Shown in pieces: positions 49,655-58,233 of a stretch of 64,000 bases of DNA. Within the stretch, counting starts at the first letter, position 1. Each line of letters opens with the position of its first letter. Made by a program: the position numbers and the translations under genes. A model generated the notes under the pieces. It was not told the origin of the DNA and searched no databases. It was given only the letters and a program-made list of their open reading frames with translations. The stretch comes from Parafrankia irregularis. Its GTDB lineage: Bacteria; Actinomycetota; Actinomycetes; Frankiales; Frankiaceae. The stretch is from positions 62,001 to 126,000 of the forward strand of contig NZ_FAOZ01000002.1 in NCBI RefSeq assembly GCF_001536285.1. The letters run 5' to 3'.

Positions 49655-50749
49655 TCAGGCCGGGGAGTAGCGCAGCACTCGGCTTCCGGTCAGCTGGGCC
49701 ATCCAGACGGCATCGCCCGGACCGTAGTTCAGCTCCGCGGGTGGGCCGAGGGGGCCGCCGGGCACCGAGGTCTCGGTGAACACGCCGGTCGCCGGATCGT
49801 AGGCACCCAGCTTGTCGCGGAGAAGATAAGTGAAGTAGATCTTCCCCTGCGGTGAGGAGCAGATCCCGATCGGGAACGACAGTGGGACCGGCACCGGGAC
49901 CTCGCTGACCGAACCGGTGACCGTGTCGATCCGGCCGAGCTTGCTGGCGCCGAGCTCGGTGAACCAGACATAGCGGCCGCCATCCGTCTCGGCACGCATC
50001 ACGAACGGGACCGCGAGGAGGCTCGGGACCGGGTATTCGGTGATCGTTCTGGTCGCCGCGTCAATGCGGCCGATCTTGTTCCCGAGGGCCTCAGTGAACC
50101 ACACATCGCCGTTCGAGCCGGTGAAGACACCAATCGGTAGCGCACCCGGCGTGGGCACCGGGTAGGACGTGAAGGTCTTCGTCGCGATGTCGAATCGACC
50201 GATCGTGTTGGCGGTGGTCTGGGTGAACCAGATCGCCCCGGCCGGGTCGGCGGCCAGGTCGTTGAAGGGGAAGAGATTACCCCCCACGCCGGGAACCGAG
50301 TAAAGCGCGAAAGCCTTCGTCTGCGGGTCGATGCTGCCGAGCTGGTTGCGCAGACCGTTGGCGAAGTAGATCTTCCCGTCCGGCCCGGCTGTGATCGCGC
50401 ACGGCAGGGCGGTAACCGGTGCGGGTGTCGCGACCGGCAGATTGAGCCAGCTGAGCGACGCCGGCAGCTGTGCGGTGGACCAGGGAATCGGGAATTCCGC
50501 CGTTGCGCCGGTCGCCGGGTCGATGCGGCCGATCTTGTTGGCGAGCGCTTCGACGAACCAGGCCGCCCCGTCCGGCCCACCCGCCGTGACACAGGGAATC
50601 GAAGCCGGGGTGGGGGTCGGGTACGAGGTGAACGTGCCAGCCGCCTGGGCCGGGGTCGCGACAGAAAGCGCGAAAGCGCCCATAGCGGCAGCCAGCCCCA
50701 CGGCAGCTACGCGGTGACGAGCGCGGGCTCGCTCCAGTAAGGGAAACAA
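49655..50749 (-). CDS. Secreted Vgb-like beta-propeller
   Basis: 364 residues from TTG 50749, justified by aaggaggag just upstream and by the Arg-rich signal peptide it starts (FPLLERARARHRVAAVG, then AAAMGAFALSVATPAQA). The mature protein has about six repeats of the form G..VWFTEALGNKIGRIDxxTxTxTEYPVP, as in virginiamycin B lyase and related NHL-like propellers. The lyase catalytic His/Glu pattern cannot be confirmed by eye. Probably an extracellular binding or lyase protein. Divergent from the large LAL regulator across 287 bp. Confidence 0.85.
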   Translation of the reverse strand: MFPLLERARARHRVAAVGLAAAMGAFALSVATPAQAAGTFTSYPTPTPASIPCVTAGGPDGAAWFVEALANKIGRIDPATGATAEFPIPWSTAQLPASLSWLNLPVATPAPVTALPCAITAGPDGKIYFANGLRNQLGSIDPQTKAFALYSVPGVGGNLFPFNDLAADPAGAIWFTQTTANTIGRFDIATKTFTSYPVPTPGALPIGVFTGSNGDVWFTEALGNKIGRIDAATRTITEYPVPSLLAVPFVMRAETDGGRYVWFTELGASKLGRIDTVTGSVSEVPVPVPLSFPIGICSSPQGKIYFTYLLRDKLGAYDPATGVFTETSVPGGPLGPPAELNYGPGDAVWMAQLTGSRVLRYSPA

Positions 50750-51036
50750 GGCTCCTCCTTCATGATGAGAGGCGGATTTCGGCGGAATTCTCGCAGAGTG
50801 AATCGTGGCCTCAGCCCGGTTTCACGCTCTGCATGTGCTGCCCGCGGCCCGTGATGGTCGCGCTGCGGCGAAGCGTTGCGTTTGCGCGGCGCCGCTCTGG
50901 TCGGAGTTCGGCGAGTCGGCCTCCACGATCCGGGTTGAATGCCAGGTAACCCGGGCGCGCGGGGTGAGAGGCTGGAGACCGGCCCGACACGGAGCCAGGT
51001 TGGACCGAGAACGCGACATTCAGGAGAGGAACGAGC

Positions 51037-54000
51037 TTGGGGGCACCGGGCCTGGTGGGCCGCCGACGCGAGCGTGCCGCCATCTCCGGCTGGCTTGCCG
51101 CCGCCTTCGGCGGGGCGCCGATGCTGGTGCTGTGCGGAGGTGAGCCGGGCATCGGCAAGACCCGGCTGGCCACGGAGGCCGCCGACATGGCGGCGGCCGC
51201 CGGCGCACTCACCCGGTGGGCACGGGCGCATGAAGGCGTCGGTACCCCTCCTTTCTGGCTGTGGCGGCAACTGCTGCGTTCCGACCTGGCAGGGGAGGGG
51301 AACGGCCCGGCGGATCTACCGACGATGATCGAGGCGAACTCGGCGGCCGACCGGATCGCGCTGTTCGACGCCGTCGTCCGCCGGGTGTTCGCGCTCGCCG
51401 AGCGTTCCGGCCTGCTGCTGGTGGTCGAGGATGCGCAGTGGGCGGACGAGCCGTCGCTCCTGCTGTTGCGCTACCTGGCTCGCGAGCTGCGCGGAGCGCG
51501 GGTGCTGGTCCTGGCCACCCATCGGACGGTAGGTGCCGGTGGCGCGGCGCCGTGGCGCAGGATTCTCCCGGACCTGGGCCGGGAGCCGGTGACCGTGCAG
51601 GTGCCGCTGGCCGGACTGGACGAGGCGGAGACCGCCCACCTGGTGCGGGCGGTCACCGACACGGCCGTGGCCGACGACGTGGCGAGGGAGGTGCACCGGC
51701 GGACCGGCGGCAACCCGTTCTTCGTCCGGGAGCTGTCCCGGATGCTGACGACGGACGCGGCTCTGGCCGGCCAGCGGCTGCCGGCGTCGCTCGTCGAGGT
51801 GGTGGGGCAGCGCGCGGCGGGCCTGTCCGGCCCGGCCCGCCGGATGCTGGCGGCGGCCGCGGTGCTGGGAGAGCAGTTCTCGGTGGCGACGGTGGCGGCG
51901 ATGGCTGGCCGACCACCGCTGGACTGCCTGCCACCGCTGGAGGAAGCAGCCGACGCCGGGCTGATCGCTGCCGCTGACACCGCCGGGGCCTGGCGGTTCG
52001 TCCACGCGCTGGTGTGCGAGGCGATCGAGGCTGACACGCCGGCCCAGGAGCGGCTGCGGCTGCACCGGTCCGCGGCCGAGGCGCTCGAGCGCGTCCACGC
52101 GGGGCAGATCGATGACCGGCTGGCGGACATCGCACGGCACTGGGCCGCGGCCGCGCTCGATGACCCGCGGCCTGCCGTGGCCTGGGCCCGGCGGGCCGCG
52201 GACGCAGCCCTGCGCTCCCTCGCGTATGAGGAGAGCGCGCGGCTCTACCAGCTCGCGCTCGACGCGGGCGGGCCGACGGTCGACCGACAGCTGCGATGCC
52301 GGCTGTTGATCGACCTCGCTGGTGCCCGCTGGAGGGCCAGGGACATCGAGCCGTGCCGGACCGCGACGACGGAGGCAGTTGCGCTCGCCCGCCGGATCGG
52401 CCGGGTGGACCTGATCGCCCGGGCCGCCCTCGGTATCGAGCCCATCGGCGCGATGGCCTGGGACCTGGAGCTGCGCCGGTTGTGTGACGAGGCGCTCGCC
52501 GGGCTCGACCTGGCGGCCTTGACTGACCCGGCCGACCCGGCCGACCCGGCCGACCCGGCTGCTCTGGCTGACCCGGCCGTTCTGTCCCGCCGGGCGCGCC
52601 TGCTCGCCAGGTCGGCCGAGAGCTCCGTGTATCTGAACGACGTCACCGCGGCGGAGGAGAGCAGCCGGCAGGCGTTGGAGATCGCCGCCGACGTCACCGA
52701 TCCGGCTGCGGTGATCGCTGCTCTGAGGTCCCGCCAGCTGTGTCGTAGCGGTCCGGAACACGTGGACGAGCGCGCCGGGCTCGCCGACCGGATGACCGAG
52801 ATCGGGCGTACGCTGCTCCGCCCCCGGGAGGAGATGTGGGGCCGGCTGTGGCGGATCGACACCTACTGGGAGCGTGGGGACCTGGCGGCTGTCACGGCCG
52901 AGCTGCCCCGGCTGGGCTGGTGCGTCGACCAGGTCGGCGGCCCGATCGCCCGCTGGCACCTGCTCGTCGTGCGTGCCGCGCTCGCCGGCGCGCTCGGCCG
53001 CTACGGCGAGGCGCTCGAGCTCGGCCGCGCGGCCCTCGCAACACTCCCCGCCGACAGCCACCCGACCGCGTCAGGCGCCTACCGGTCACTGGAGTGCATG
53101 ATCGCCGCCCACATCGGCCAGGAGCGGGTGGCGGCCAGCCAGCCGTCGGACCCGCCGGACCCCTCCGACCCCGCGGGCTCGCCGGACCCGCGGACCGGCC
53201 GATCGGCCGGTGGTGGCGAGGCACGAGTGGGGATCTTCCGCGGGCCTCTCGGGACCGCGCACATGCTCGTCCTCGCCGGCCGGAAGGCCGAGGCCCTCGG
53301 TGCCTACCGGGAGGCCGGGCCAGTGCAGAGCTGGCGCCCGCCGCCGTACTGGCGGGTGCCGACCTGGGCGTTCGGGTCCGCGGTCGCGGTTGCGGTCGGC
53401 GAACGCCGTGACGTCGAGTTCCTGTACGACCGGCTGCTCGCCGAACGCGGGCGTTTCGTGGTCGGCGGTGCCGGGACCGCCAACTATCTGGGCCCTGTCG
53501 AGCTCCACCTCGGCAGGGCGGCGGTCTTCCTGGGCCGTCTCGACGACGCCGTCGCGGACCTCGACACCGCGCTCGCCTACTGTCGCGCCGCGGGCGCGGC
53601 CGGGTTCACCGTCGAAACCGAATGCGAGCTCGCCGCCGCCCTGACCCGTCGAGCACACCTCGGCGACCTCGACCGGGCCGGTCAGCTCCTCGACCATGCC
53701 GAGACGGCCGCCGTCCAGCTCGGTATGGAACCGTGGGCCCGCCGAACCCGTGATCTGCGCGCCGCGACCTCCGCGACGTCCACGGCGGCGAGCGCCAGGA
53801 CGCCGGCCGTCAGCCCGCTGTCGCCCCGGGAGGGCGAGGTCGCCGAACTGGTGGCCCAGGGACTGACGAACCGGCAGATCGCCGTGAAGCTGTTCATCTC
53901 CGAGCGCACCGCGCAGACTCACGTCCAGCACATCCTGACCAGGCTCGGCTTCTCCTCCCGGGCTCAGATCGCCGCCTGGGTCACTGCCCGCCACCAACCG

Positions 54001-54048
54001 CAGGACACCGAGGGCTCGCGCCTGCGGGATGCGCAGGCCCCACGCTGA
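51037..54048 (+). CDS. LAL-type ATPase/LuxR transcriptional regulator
   Basis: 1003 residues from TTG 51037 with ggagagg 8-14 bp upstream. STAND-like ATPase at the start: LVGRRRERAAISGW, Walker A CGGEPGIGKTRLA (about 36-48), Walker B LLLVVEDAQWADEP (about 130). A long TPR-like helical middle (about 330-900) contains two low-complexity inserts, DPADPADPA (around 495-510) and SDPPDPSDPAG (around 705-720). The C-terminal LuxR HTH is SPREGEVAELVAQGLTNRQI with AVKLFISERTAQTHVQHIL. LAL regulators integrate a ligand signal to switch on nearby pathways; the divergent secreted propeller is a possible target. Confidence 0.95.
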   Translation: MGAPGLVGRRRERAAISGWLAAAFGGAPMLVLCGGEPGIGKTRLATEAADMAAAAGALTRWARAHEGVGTPPFWLWRQLLRSDLAGEGNGPADLPTMIEANSAADRIALFDAVVRRVFALAERSGLLLVVEDAQWADEPSLLLLRYLARELRGARVLVLATHRTVGAGGAAPWRRILPDLGREPVTVQVPLAGLDEAETAHLVRAVTDTAVADDVAREVHRRTGGNPFFVRELSRMLTTDAALAGQRLPASLVEVVGQRAAGLSGPARRMLAAAAVLGEQFSVATVAAMAGRPPLDCLPPLEEAADAGLIAAADTAGAWRFVHALVCEAIEADTPAQERLRLHRSAAEALERVHAGQIDDRLADIARHWAAAALDDPRPAVAWARRAADAALRSLAYEESARLYQLALDAGGPTVDRQLRCRLLIDLAGARWRARDIEPCRTATTEAVALARRIGRVDLIARAALGIEPIGAMAWDLELRRLCDEALAGLDLAALTDPADPADPADPAALADPAVLSRRARLLARSAESSVYLNDVTAAEESSRQALEIAADVTDPAAVIAALRSRQLCRSGPEHVDERAGLADRMTEIGRTLLRPREEMWGRLWRIDTYWERGDLAAVTAELPRLGWCVDQVGGPIARWHLLVVRAALAGALGRYGEALELGRAALATLPADSHPTASGAYRSLECMIAAHIGQERVAASQPSDPPDPSDPAGSPDPRTGRSAGGGEARVGIFRGPLGTAHMLVLAGRKAEALGAYREAGPVQSWRPPPYWRVPTWAFGSAVAVAVGERRDVEFLYDRLLAERGRFVVGGAGTANYLGPVELHLGRAAVFLGRLDDAVADLDTALAYCRAAGAAGFTVETECELAAALTRRAHLGDLDRAGQLLDHAETAAVQLGMEPWARRTRDLRAATSATSTAASARTPAVSPLSPREGEVAELVAQGLTNRQIAVKLFISERTAQTHVQHILTRLGFSSRAQIAAWVTARHQPQDTEGSRLRDAQAPR

Positions 54049-54063
54049 CCGCTTCACCGAAAA

Positions 54064-54612
54064 TCACCCTGCGGCCCCTGCACCGTCCGTGGTGGAGCGG
54101 GACGGGACTCCCGGCTGGTAGCCGGGCGCTGGTGTGCCGGGCGGGTTGTGGACGCCCGGCCGGCCGGCGGGATTCGGGACGCACACCTCCGCCTCGAGTC
54201 CGTCCGGGTCACGGAAGAACAGGCTGAGGGTCGGGCCGAAATCGGTGACGAATCCGTCGGAGGCGTCGCGGGCGATGAGCCGATCTCGGATGAGGTCGAA
54301 CGTCTCCCGGGAGGCGGCCCGCAGGCCCAGATGATCGAGACGGCCGCGGCCGAACATCGGTGCCTGACGTCGGGCCTCGGTGTTGCCGGGAATCTCGTAG
54401 ATGTTGAGCGCGGTAGCCGGGCCGATCTGGAGAACGGAGATCCGGCCACCGCCGGGCCCGGGAACCTGATAGCGGACGGTGGCGTCGAACACCTCGGCGT
54501 AGAAGGCAATCAGCCGCTCGGTGTCACCCGTGATGACCGCCACGTGGTCCAGACCGTTCAGCAATCTCCCCGATTGTCCGTCGGTATCCTCCGGAAGCTG
54601 TTCCAGCGCCAT
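54064..54612 (-). CDS. VOC-superfamily (glyoxalase/dioxygenase-like) protein
   Basis: 182 residues from ATG 54612 with aaggagga 7 bp upstream. Vicinal oxygen chelate fold: GLDHVAVITGDTERLIAFYA (first metal His), GRLDHLGLRAASRETFDLIR (second) and SLFFRDPDGLEAEVCVPNP (Glu ligand). About 1-150 form the domain; a Pro/Gly tail follows. Such proteins are glyoxalases, ring-cleavage dioxygenases or drug-binding resistance proteins; the sequence does not decide. Convergent with the LAL regulator (15-bp gap). Confidence 0.92.
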   Translation of the reverse strand: MALEQLPEDTDGQSGRLLNGLDHVAVITGDTERLIAFYAEVFDATVRYQVPGPGGGRISVLQIGPATALNIYEIPGNTEARRQAPMFGRGRLDHLGLRAASRETFDLIRDRLIARDASDGFVTDFGPTLSLFFRDPDGLEAEVCVPNPAGRPGVHNPPGTPAPGYQPGVPSRSTTDGAGAAG

Positions 54613-54665
54613 TGTTGTTCCTCCTTCAGGTTGACGAGGATGAATGGACGTCCCGCCGGCGCGGA

Positions 54666-55415
54666 TCACTGTTGCTGGGCGGTGCCCGGCCCGGGTGCGG
54701 CCTTGGTTGCGCGCGCGGGCGTGGGCATAGACGCGGGCACGGTTGTGGTCGTGGTCGTGGCGGCGGTCGCGGGCACGGGCACGGCGGGAAGGCCGGAGCG
54801 CAGAATGCACGCGGCGCAGGCGCCGAAACCGGCGAGGAGCAGGCCGGTGGAGATGACGCCGGTGACAGGCGCCGCGAACGGTCCGCCCACGACAAAGCCG
54901 AGGGGGAACGCGACCGCGAACGGCCAGGCGACGACCTTCGCGCGGATCAGCGCGATCGCGAGCAGGACGAAGGCCGCCAGGCCACCCGCCACGCCCACGG
55001 CGAGGTAGACGATCACGACCGGTCGTTCGAAGAAGGCGGCGACGACCTCCGCGGCGGCCTCGCGGTCGGCGGTGTGCGCGGCGGCGGCGCACATGATGTC
55101 GATGGCCACCAGAACACCGGTCGCCCCGCCGACGACCGTTCCCAGCAGGCCGGCCCAGGTGGACAGCGCCCGCGCGCCGGGCCGGGCGAGCAGCGCGACG
55201 AGGCCGATGGCGACGGGGAGGAGCAGGGCGCCGAGATCGAGGACGAGCAGGGCGTTCGCTCGTCCGGGATGGACGGCGAAGTTCTCGACGGTGGCGAGGG
55301 CGGAGCCGCCGCCACCGCCGGGCGCCGGGTGGACCGCTACCGACATTCCGTAGCAGACGGCGACGATGACCAGGCAGACGACGGCGAGAACGCGGCCCGA
55401 GACGCGGGTGAGCAT
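54666..55415 (-). CDS. Six-helix membrane protein, unknown function
   Basis: 249 residues from ATG 55415. Six hydrophobic segments: VLAVVCLVIVAVCYGMSVAV, ANALLVLDLGALLLPVAIGL, STWAGLLGTVVGGATGVLVA, PVVIVYLAVGVAGGLAAFVL and two in the last third (AFPLGFVVGGPFAAPV, VISTGLLLAGFGACAACIL). The tail is Thr/Ala/Pro low complexity. No channel or enzyme signature recognised. Lies 53 bp after the VOC gene start and is likely co-transcribed with the lipoprotein gene upstream (50-bp gap). Confidence 0.75.
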   Translation of the reverse strand: MLTRVSGRVLAVVCLVIVAVCYGMSVAVHPAPGGGGGSALATVENFAVHPGRANALLVLDLGALLLPVAIGLVALLARPGARALSTWAGLLGTVVGGATGVLVAIDIMCAAAAHTADREAAAEVVAAFFERPVVIVYLAVGVAGGLAAFVLLAIALIRAKVVAWPFAVAFPLGFVVGGPFAAPVTGVISTGLLLAGFGACAACILRSGLPAVPVPATAATTTTTTVPASMPTPARATKAAPGPGTAQQQ

Positions 55416-55465
55416 GGGGTCCCCTTCGGATGGGATCGACTGGGATCGACGCTGACGTCGGCGGC

Positions 55466-56299
55466 TCAGCGGACGTGGAGCTCGCGGGCGGCGAAACCAC
55501 CGGCGAAGTCCGGCGGGCTGCCGAGCGGACTGGCGACGATGTAGCGACCGGCGGGCAGCTCCGCCAGGCCATAACCGGGAGAGTCACCCTGTGGCTGAAC
55601 CGCGGAGACGATGTCGGTGGCCGATTCCAGGCTGGTCGACCCGTCCGCGAGTCCGGCCGCGGTCGCGGTGACCCCGTCCTTGACCTTGGCGAACAGCAGG
55701 ACGAACCCGGCCTTCTCTGGGTCGTCGCCTGCGTTGGTGAACGTGATGGCGACCGGGCCGGCGGGAGCGGTCTCCGGCAGGCCGGTGAGCGTCCCGGCGT
55801 CGTTGGTCACGGCGAGCGTGGGATAACCGCAGTTGTCGACCATCCAGGCGTCGACGATCTGGCCCGCGGCGAACAGCCCACTGCCTTCGTAGTCGATCGG
55901 CTGGCCCTGCCTGGCGGAACTCACCACGGAGATCAGGACGTCGACCTTGCTGGTCAGCTCGGCGGGGACGCTCGCGCGCAGCGTGGCGGCCAGCGGTTCG
56001 GCGGCCGTCGCGAAGGCCCGCAGCTCCGCGGCGGTCGGAGTCGGGGCCGCGGGATCGGACCCGGGGAAGCCGAGGCTGTTGATCGCGACTTCCGCTGCGC
56101 ATGCGGCCCGCACGTCGCCTGCGTCCGCGGCGACGGTGGTCAGGCCGGCGGTCGGCGGGCCGGCGGTCGGGCTGGTGGCCGTGGCGGTAGCCGGCTCGTC
56201 GGAGGCCGAGGAACAGGCAGCGGCCGCGGTCAGGGCCGCGGCGGCGACCACAGCCGCGGCGCCGTGGCGGACGACGCGGAAAACATGGGGGGACGTCAC
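55466..56299 (-). CDS. Lipoprotein, hypothetical
   Basis: 277 residues from ATG 56299. Signal peptide with lipobox: AAVVAAAALTAAAAC, then a Ser/Thr/Ala/Pro spacer. The mature region has a helical half (AELRAFATAAEPLAATLRAS) and a beta-rich half (VAITFTNAGDDPEKAGFVLL then FAKVKDGVTATAAGLADGST) resembling cupredoxin-like or stalk domains of extracellular actinobacterial proteins, without metal ligands. Two Cys (VRAACAAEV, DNCGYPTL) may pair. Anchored outside the membrane; function unknown. Confidence 0.8.
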   Translation of the reverse strand: MTSPHVFRVVRHGAAAVVAAAALTAAAACSSASDEPATATATSPTAGPPTAGLTTVAADAGDVRAACAAEVAINSLGFPGSDPAAPTPTAAELRAFATAAEPLAATLRASVPAELTSKVDVLISVVSSARQGQPIDYEGSGLFAAGQIVDAWMVDNCGYPTLAVTNDAGTLTGLPETAPAGPVAITFTNAGDDPEKAGFVLLFAKVKDGVTATAAGLADGSTSLESATDIVSAVQPQGDSPGYGLAELPAGRYIVASPLGSPPDFAGGFAARELHVR

Positions 56300-56976
56300 G
56301 GGAGCGCTCCTGAACTGGTGTGGCGGCGGGTGCTGGTTTCTGAGACGGCGCCTCGCGTCTTCCCGCTTCCAGCTCGCGCTCTCGCGGAGAACGGGCCGGG
56401 GGAGGGCGGTGCGAGTTCGCCTTTCCTCACTTACGGATGCCGGTCAGGGCGTCCGGGAGGATCATGGCCGCCGCCGGGTGGCGCGGGAATCCGCCGAAAT
56501 ACGTATCGGACCTACGTATCGCCGGGCCTTGTGGCGTTCGTGGCGCTCGTTGCCGAGGGCGGGGGCCGGCACCTCGGTCCGCACCCCGCTTCGGGCGCGG
56601 ATCGTTGCTACCCGGCGAAAAGCGTCGAAAGCCGGACGCTGCTGTTCAGGAGTCGGACGGTGCCGTTCAGATATCGGATGCGTTCGGGGGGATGGCGCGT
56701 CGACGCGCGTCCGACCCACTGCGGCGGCTAGCGTGACGGGTTAGTAGCGGGCAGTGAGAATGCGGGGATCGTGGCCGACTCTGTGGAATTCTCCTGGGTC
56801 GGCGGGTTCCTGCTTCCCAGGCTCGATACCGGTGAGGTGCCCCGGTCCTCATCGCGCTCCCGTGTCAACAGGCCATTTCCCTCCTGACATGTGCCCCTGA
56901 ACGTCGCCTGGCCGCGACGACAAGGAGTACATCTCGGAGCTTTTCTCTCGGTTGAGAAGAAACGGGTGTACCGCTG
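56300..56976. other. 677-bp non-coding interval
   Basis: No gene recognised. Contains two tacgtatcg copies 13 bp apart (56500-56508, 56513-56521) and the 40-bp TetR-end copy at 56657-56696. The segment before the DUF2278 gene has aaggag (56922) and ggttgag near 56955. Confidence 0.5.
56657..56696. repeat. 40-bp direct repeat, copy 2 (orphan TetR 3' end)
   Basis: 39 of 40 bases match 47518-47557, which encodes the end of an intact TetR gene. Here no TetR gene is attached: the minus-strand frame reads only AIPPNASDI and stop before unrelated sequence. The two copies are 9139 bp apart in the same orientation. Confidence 0.9.
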
Positions 56977-58011
56977 ATGTCTCTGGATCGATACGGTGTT
57001 CTAAAAGGCCGGGTTCTTGACCACCGCCGGGAACCCGACGATGACACGCCGCACTACCAGATCCTCATCGACGGTGACGGTTCCGCCCGCGCGGCCGTCA
57101 ACGTTCTTTCCTCTGGCCAGGAGTCGGATCCGAAGATGTCGGAACTGCTCTATGTTGCCGTGGAGGACTTCCAACATCCCATTCTTGCGGATCTCGAGAA
57201 ACTGAAGGACGGGTACACGGAGCTCGACCGGAAGCCCGGCGGGCTGGCGTTGGACTACATCCGCGGCAGTCTGTTCGACCGCACCGACCTGCGGGCGCTG
57301 CCCGCGCACGAGCCCGGCGAGGACAACGATCTCGCCGATGTGCTCGACCACTACGTGACCCGAGCACAGGCGAACAACGGTAGCCGCATCTACGCCTTCG
57401 GCGAGCCGTGGTCGGCGGAGAAGGAAGCCGACAAGATCTTCAGGTTCAAGCCGGGCCGAGGTATCCACAACATCCACATGAACCAGGGGAACGCGGGCCG
57501 GTTCAAAGGCGACAACGGGGTGTGGCAGGACGGCGCGCTCCTGTTCCACTTCCCTGCCGCGGATCGCTGGGTCGCGATCTTCCTTGCGTTCCAGAGCCAG
57601 AAGTGGCACACCGATGACCGCACCGGCGGTGCGCTGCCGGACGTTCCGCAGGCCCGTCCGGGTGGCCAACCGGCGGAGGGCGAGCCCGACCAGCGGCTGC
57701 GGATCGTCGGAGCGCTCGTCAACGCGGTCGGCGCCTCGCCCGAGGACGAGTCCGTAACACTGATCAACACGACGACCGAGTCGGTTGACCTGGCCGGCTG
57801 GGCGATCGCCGACCGAGACCAGCACCAGGTGTCGCTGCCTGCCCGTACGCTGGCGGCGGGAGAGACGATCCGGATCCCGCTCATACCACCTGTCGCGCTG
57901 GGAAACCACGGTGGGACGATCACTCTGCTCGACGCGGTCGGCCTCAAGGTCGATGGTGTCGCCTACACCGCCGCGGACGCCACCGAGGAAGGGCGCACCG
58001 TCGTCTTCTGA
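56977..58011 (+). CDS. DUF2278 protein with lamin-tail domain
   Basis: 344 residues from ATG 56977. The first ~225 residues are the DUF2278 (YukJ-like) pattern: SLDRYGVLKGRVLDHRREPD, HYQILIDGDGSARAAVNVLS, NDLADVLDHYVTRAQANNGS, FKPGRGIHNIHMNQGNAGRF and WVAIFLAFQSQKWHTDD. The last ~105 residues form a lamin-tail (LTD) beta domain: ESVTLINTTTESVDLAGWAI and PPVALGNHGGTITLLDAVGL. DUF2278 proteins are scattered in bacteria and of unknown role; LTD parts often bind DNA or cell-surface polymers. No signal peptide seen, so probably cytosolic. Confidence 0.88.
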   Translation: MSLDRYGVLKGRVLDHRREPDDDTPHYQILIDGDGSARAAVNVLSSGQESDPKMSELLYVAVEDFQHPILADLEKLKDGYTELDRKPGGLALDYIRGSLFDRTDLRALPAHEPGEDNDLADVLDHYVTRAQANNGSRIYAFGEPWSAEKEADKIFRFKPGRGIHNIHMNQGNAGRFKGDNGVWQDGALLFHFPAADRWVAIFLAFQSQKWHTDDRTGGALPDVPQARPGGQPAEGEPDQRLRIVGALVNAVGASPEDESVTLINTTTESVDLAGWAIADRDQHQVSLPARTLAAGETIRIPLIPPVALGNHGGTITLLDAVGLKVDGVAYTAADATEEGRTVVF

Positions 58012-58233
58012 CCCGGCGAAGCATGCCCGGTGGCCCCGGACTTACTCCGGGGCCACACGGTGCCCTCGCGTTGCCCACGACGGTCGTCCGTTCTCCGTGA
58101 GCACAGGCGGCGGCAGGACAAGCGGCGGCAGGACAGGCGACGGTGGCTGGACGATGACCGTGCCCGGCTCGGCGTGGAACGCTCGGCGGCCAGCGGCCAG
58201 CGGCCAGCGGCCGACGATCGGCGGTCAGGGCCG

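Noticed and set aside
51037-54048. DPA repeats in the LAL regulator as a mobile element
   Set aside because: They keep the frame and sit between helical repeats, consistent with linker slippage.
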